Positions 11,812 through 14,030 of a stretch of DNA of 14,030 nt are shown piece by piece (the first letter of the stretch is position 1; every line of letters begins with the position of its first letter). Source of the stretch: Ruminococcus sp. (GTDB taxonomy: Bacteria; Bacillota; Clostridia; Oscillospirales; Ruminococcaceae); assembly GCA_017961625.1 (NCBI GenBank), contig JAGCWY010000079.1, positions 1-14,030 on the forward strand, read 5' to 3'. A model generated the notes under the pieces. The model was given only the letters and a program-made list of their open reading frames with translations. It did no database searches and was not told the origin of the DNA. The translations under genes were made by a program, and so were the position numbers.

Positions 11812-12987
11812 TTATTCAAATTCGTTGAAATGATCTTCCAGTGACTTGTAAATGTCATCTGAACTCTCAGCTAAAATACTGTCAAGAGCCTTTTTGTATA
11901 TGTCGGTATTGTAGTGAGGTTCGATATCGTAGTCATTTGTGTAGCCGAGATCAATGATAGTATCTTTAAGTGTGAGTGTACCCTTCTTGTCAGGATCGGG
12001 ACTGGACACACTGTATCCGCCGTAAACCTCAGTGTCAATGAAGTCTTCCTCTATGTCGATGTACTTCTTGACGTCTTTGATAGTCTTGTCGTGATCGGAC
12101 TGTGTGAAGTGGTATGCCTTGATGAATGCACGTTCAATGGCTATAAAAGTATTGGGAGTGCTGCTGAGAGCCGCTGTCTTTGCGACCTGTCGGCAGCAGG
12201 GCTGGTTCTCCAGAGCTTTTTCGTGTGCGCAGTAGTATACTACCTTGTAGCCCTGAGACTTAGCCAGCGAAGCATAGGGCGAGTAAACGGAAGCCGCGTC
12301 GATAGAGCTGTTAAGAAGTGCTGCATAAGCGTCCTTCTGACTGTCGAAGTAGACGATATTTACCTTGTCGTCGCCTTCACCAATTTCGATGTTTGCGTTT
12401 TTCAGCAGTATCTGGAGCTCTGCGTCCTGTACGCTGTTCTTGACTGAAGCGACATTTCTGCCCTTGAGGACTTCCACGCCTGCCTCGTCCTTGTCAGCAA
12501 ATTCAGATTTGATAACGTAGCCGTGACCGTTTGTCATCGCACCGCCAAAGATCGACACCTCATGTCCCTGACTCTGGAAAGTGAGTGTGGGAACAGAACC
12601 GATGAAAGCCACATCGAGCTTATCGGATTCGATACCGTTTATGAGCTCGGAAGCACTTGAAAACTGAGTGAGAGTAACATTAAGTCCCTCTTCCTTGAAG
12701 TAGCCCTCCTCCTGTGCAACGAATGCAAGAAGATGTGCAGTGGAGTTCAGATAGCCGATATTTATGTCGGCCTTTTCGGGAGCTCCTATTTCGACCTTAG
12801 CTGCCTCAGTTGCAGCCTCCGAAGCGCTCTCTGCTGATGCGCTTTCAGTTGTGTTCTCAACTGTTGTGGTGCTTGCGGTAGTTGTCTCACTCTTTTCTGA
12901 GGAGCTTGATTGATTGAGCCCCGAGCAGCCTGTAAGCAGTGCCGCAGCGGCAATTAAGGATATAAGCCTTGATCTGTTATTATTCAT
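11812..12987 (-). CDS. ABC transporter substrate-binding lipoprotein, sulfonate/taurine/nitrate (SsuA/TauA) type
   Basis: The 391-residue protein has a lipoprotein signal peptide (NNNRSRL, a hydrophobic core, lipobox LLTGC with Cys21), then a Ser/Thr/Glu/Ala-rich linker to about residue 66, then a periplasmic-binding-protein type 2 domain. INIGYLNSTAHLLAFVAQEEGYF, LDVAFIGSVPTL and EVLKGRNVASVKNS are typical of the NMT1/SsuA family, which captures aliphatic sulfonates, taurine or related compounds outside the membrane. ENQPCCRQ is a cysteine pair near the ligand cleft. I chose ATG 12987, with AAAAGGTG six bases before it; a GTG at 12996 would add three residues but lies in that binding site. 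No permease or ATPase gene adjoins. A small Cys-Cys ORF and a divergent Rrf2 gene support a sulfur substrate. Confidence 0.85.
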   Translation of the reverse strand: MNNNRSRLISLIAAAALLTGCSGLNQSSSSEKSETTTASTTTVENTTESASAESASEAATEAAKVEIGAPEKADINIGYLNSTAHLLAFVAQEEGYFKEEGLNVTLTQFSSASELINGIESDKLDVAFIGSVPTLTFQSQGHEVSIFGGAMTNGHGYVIKSEFADKDEAGVEVLKGRNVASVKNSVQDAELQILLKNANIEIGEGDDKVNIVYFDSQKDAYAALLNSSIDAASVYSPYASLAKSQGYKVVYYCAHEKALENQPCCRQVAKTAALSSTPNTFIAIERAFIKAYHFTQSDHDKTIKDVKKYIDIEEDFIDTEVYGGYSVSSPDPDKKGTLTLKDTIIDLGYTNDYDIEPHYNTDIYKKALDSILAESSDDIYKSLEDHFNEFE

Positions 12988-13037
12988 TTTCTTCACCTTT
13001 TAACCTTTTCTTTTTATTTTTCTTCATTATCTGATTA

Positions 13038-13094
13038 TTACTTGGCACAACATCGCATTCGCATTGTTCTAAAAATGAATAGTGTATCTCCCAT
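13038..13094 (-). CDS. Cys-Cys leader peptide of the binding-protein gene, 18 residues
   Basis: The ORF MGDTLFIFRTMRMRCCAK has ATG at 13094-13092 and TAA at 13040-13038. AGAGGTG stands six bases before the ATG, a strong ribosome binding site. Two consecutive TGT codons (13052-13047) are the third- and fourth-last sense codons. It lies between the promoter at 13155-13126 and the lipoprotein gene, whose start is 50 bases beyond its stop. Unlike the two other leaders, no G+C-rich terminator lies downstream. Control, if any, may be translational or by Rho: bases 13081-13072 in the ORF can pair with 12990-12981, the start region of the lipoprotein gene. Role inferred by analogy with the two other Cys leaders. 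Confidence 0.66.
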   Translation of the reverse strand: MGDTLFIFRTMRMRCCAK

Positions 13095-13125
13095 TATCAT
13101 CACCTCTTGTCTTTTATCTGCATTT

Positions 13126-13155
13126 ATCATATCATACGGAAGCTGCGGTGTCCAA
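13126..13155 (-). promoter_or_regulatory. Promoter of the leader/binding-protein unit
   Basis: On the minus strand TTGGAC (13155-13150, followed by A) and TATGAT (13131-13126) are 18 bases apart. Transcription would start near 13119, about 25 bases before the small Cys-Cys ORF. The 13 bases ATGATATGATAAA spanning the -10 box (13135-13123) recur exactly, in the other orientation, in front of the divergent Rrf2 gene (13218-13230). Confidence 0.66.
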
Positions 13156-13203
13156 TACATGAAATACATTAGTGTTAATAGGAAAAACGTATAAACGGAA
13201 AGC

Positions 13204-13232
13204 TTGAAAAAACGATAATGATATGATAAACT
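13204..13232 (+). promoter_or_regulatory. Probable promoter of the Rrf2-family regulator gene
   Basis: TTGAAA (13204-13209) and TAAACT (13227-13232) are 17 bases apart. The boxes are weaker than the other promoters in this window, as is common for regulator genes. The candidate operator at 13221-13245 overlaps the -10 box, suggesting autoregulation. Confidence 0.42.
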
Positions 13233-13245
13233 GATACTATCATAT
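13221..13245. promoter_or_regulatory. Inverted repeat in front of the Rrf2 gene (candidate autoregulatory operator)
   Basis: ATATGATA (13221-13228) and TATCATAT (13238-13245) are exact inverse complements separated by nine bases, 17 bases before the regulator's ATG. Overall length (25 bp) equals that of the palindrome at the tcdA promoter, and ATACTATCA occurs in both on the plus strand. Confidence 0.55.
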
Positions 13246-13262
13246 TTAACGAGGTGAAAAAA

Positions 13263-13718
13263 ATGAGAATATCCACCAAAGTCGAATTCGGTATCATAGC
13301 ATTGCTTGATATAGCCTTAAACACAAACAATGAAAACACAGTAAAAGTAAATGCCATATCAAAAAGGAATAATATCTCCGCAAAATATCTTGAACAGATA
13401 CTTCCGCTGTTAAAGCAGTCAAATCTAATAAGCAGCGTCAAGGGCTCAAGCGGCGGATACAGGATACAGCGTGAGCTTGGGGATATTACTCTGTACGAGA
13501 TTGTGAACGCCCTTGACAGATCAATACTCGCATCATCGGAGTTCAGCAAGGAGCTTGAACAGAATGCGACCGACGCAATAGAAAAATGCCTGTGGGAGCC
13601 CATGACCAGTTACCTTTGTAAATACACGCAAAAGATGACCTTAAAAGATCTCACGGATATGTACTACGAGCGAAAGAACTATAATGATGATATTTCATTT
13701 TTTAGCGCACGTATATAA
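13263..13718 (+). CDS. Rrf2-family transcriptional regulator, CymR-like
   Basis: The 151-residue protein opens with MRISTKVEFGIIALLDIAL, the usual Rrf2 start, followed by a winged helix-turn-helix (about residues 27-70) with ISAKYLEQILPLLKQSNLI and the wing GSSGGYRIQR (61-70), then a dimerisation helix. Only two cysteines occur (109, 119). The three-cysteine Fe-S cluster of IscR/NsrR is missing, which points to the CymR type that controls cysteine metabolism in Firmicutes. I start at ATG 13263, because the in-frame GTG at 13254 forms part of the ribosome binding site GAGGTG. It is transcribed divergently from the sulfonate-type binding protein, with inverted repeats between them, so regulation of that gene and itself is likely. 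A CymR identity is inference. Confidence 0.88.
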   Translation: MRISTKVEFGIIALLDIALNTNNENTVKVNAISKRNNISAKYLEQILPLLKQSNLISSVKGSSGGYRIQRELGDITLYEIVNALDRSILASSEFSKELEQNATDAIEKCLWEPMTSYLCKYTQKMTLKDLTDMYYERKNYNDDISFFSARI

Positions 13719-13726
13719 TAATAAAG

Positions 13727-13763
13727 AAAGCACCTGAACTTTTTTTCGGTTCGGGTGCTTTTG
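13727..13763 (+). terminator. Terminator of the Rrf2-family gene
   Basis: AAAGCACCTGAAC (13727-13739) and GTTCGGGTGCTTT (13749-13761) form a 13-pair stem with one G-T wobble and a nine-base loop rich in T. A-run and T-run flank the stem, so it could also act on the opposite strand. Confidence 0.9.
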
Positions 13764-13870
13764 TATTAGGCTCGTTTTTTATCAGAAAATCTGATAACAG
13801 ATCATCAATTATTTGAATTGGAAAACTATGAAAATATATGTGATAATCCCAAATTCAGAAGTTAAAGAAG
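13764..13870. other. AT-rich intergenic segment with a short dyad
   Basis: No convincing gene is present here. The only structure is a perfect dyad TTATCAGA-AAA-TCTGATAA (13779-13797). A 40-residue ORF starting at 13828 on the plus strand lacks a proper ribosome binding site and runs into the hairpin at 13877-13914, so it is not called. Confidence 0.5.
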
Positions 13871-13914
13871 ACAAAACGCCTTCCAAACAACGTAGATACG
13901 TTGAAAGGAAAGCG
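13871..13914 (-). terminator. Probable terminator of a minus-strand gene entering from the right edge
   Basis: On the minus strand CGCTTTCC (13914-13907) pairs with GGAAGGCG (13884-13877) through eight pairs including one G-U. After a symmetric TTT/TTT internal loop a second stem CAACGT/ACGTTG closes the top. TTTTGT follows on the minus strand. The wobble works only in the minus-strand RNA, which favours that direction. Confidence 0.5.
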
Positions 13915-13927
13915 CTTGATTTTTTCT

Positions 13928-14029
13928 TCAACTTGAAGATTTTGACGTAATGTTTTTTCGTTCCTTGGAAAGTTTTAAAATATGATTCATCTGAGACTTC
14001 TTGATGATTTCAAAATCTGTTCTGAAACC
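13928..14029 (-). CDS. C-terminal end of an unidentified minus-strand gene (partial)
   Basis: Only one minus-strand frame stays open from the right edge: 33 residues, from GFRTDFEIIKKSQMNH to KNITSKSSS, with TGA at 13930-13928. A probable terminator begins about 14 bases downstream, which supports a real gene end. The visible piece is basic and too short to assign a family. Confidence 0.35.
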   Translation of the reverse strand, partial: GFRTDFEIIKKSQMNHILKLSKERKNITSKSSS

Positions 14030-14030
14030 A

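Noticed and set aside
11646..11858. Minus-strand ORF across the binding-protein terminator and patB promoter
   Set aside because: It runs through a terminator and a perfect promoter, has no ribosome binding site and shows no family resemblance.
13254..13262. GTG at 13254 as the start of the Rrf2 regulator
   Set aside because: That GTG belongs to the ribosome binding site GAGGTG for the ATG at 13263, and Rrf2 proteins normally begin with M-R/K-I/L-S-T-K as here.
13828..13950. 40-residue plus-strand ORF starting MKIYVIIPNSEV
   Set aside because: It lacks a good ribosome binding site and overlaps a hairpin best explained as the terminator of a minus-strand gene.
1..14030. CRISPR arrays, tRNA or rRNA genes, insertion sequences
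   Set aside because: No regularly spaced repeats, cloverleaf genes, conserved rRNA segments or transposase genes were found on either strand.

Overview
The window looks like chromosomal DNA from a low-to-moderate G+C Firmicute. The clostridial order Oscillospirales, and a Ruminococcus-like bacterium in particular, is my best guess. That guess rests on strong AGGAGG-type ribosome binding sites, AT-rich intergenic DNA with near-consensus TTGACA/TATAAT promoters, and the gene families; it is an inference, not a database result. Almost everything recognisable concerns sulfur amino acids and thiols.

Layout. (1) Bases 1-498, minus: start of a TcdA/CsdL-type tRNA dehydratase, cut by the window edge; a perfect 25-bp palindrome covers its -10 box. 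(2) Bases 594-5024, plus: a promoter, a 26-residue leader peptide with a Cys-Lys-Cys-Met stretch, a terminator overlapping an alternative antiterminator, then six tightly spaced genes: an ACT-domain protein, two glutamate-cysteine ligase-type enzymes from different families, a class II glutamine amidotransferase-fold protein, a YunG-like protein and an unknown 69-residue protein. (3) Bases 5045-6514, plus: metK (SAM synthetase), preceded by its own promoter, a 25-residue leader peptide with three consecutive Cys codons, and a strong terminator. (4) Bases 11728 down to 6518, minus: a long operon of patB/malY-type C-S lyase, a rhodanese-TusA-DsrE fusion, an HD-domain protein, two paralogous four-cysteine miniproteins and three GNAT acetyltransferases. 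It converges on metK at a shared bidirectional terminator. (5) Bases 13155 down to 11766, minus: a lipoprotein of the sulfonate/taurine/nitrate binding family, preceded by a third small ORF with tandem Cys codons. (6) Bases 13204-13763, plus: a divergent Rrf2-family regulator lacking the IscR cysteine cluster, so CymR-like. (7) The right edge holds dyads and the probable 3' end of a minus-strand gene.

How it may work together. Three separate transcription units begin with short translated ORFs carrying clustered Cys codons. Two of these have a terminator plus a competing pairing of the kind used in ribosome-mediated attenuation, so they probably sense charged tRNA-Cys. The Rrf2 gene and the promoters around it share AT-rich motifs across their -10 boxes, suggesting a second control layer. 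The enzymes would import organosulfur (binding protein), release sulfide from cysteine or cystathionine (PatB), carry persulfide sulfur (rhodanese-TusA-DsrE), make SAM (MetK), and make or remodel gamma-glutamyl-cysteine-type compounds (the six-gene operon). The Cys-attenuated double-GCL operon is the most unusual system here. No SAM riboswitch, T-box, tRNA, rRNA, CRISPR or insertion sequence was seen.
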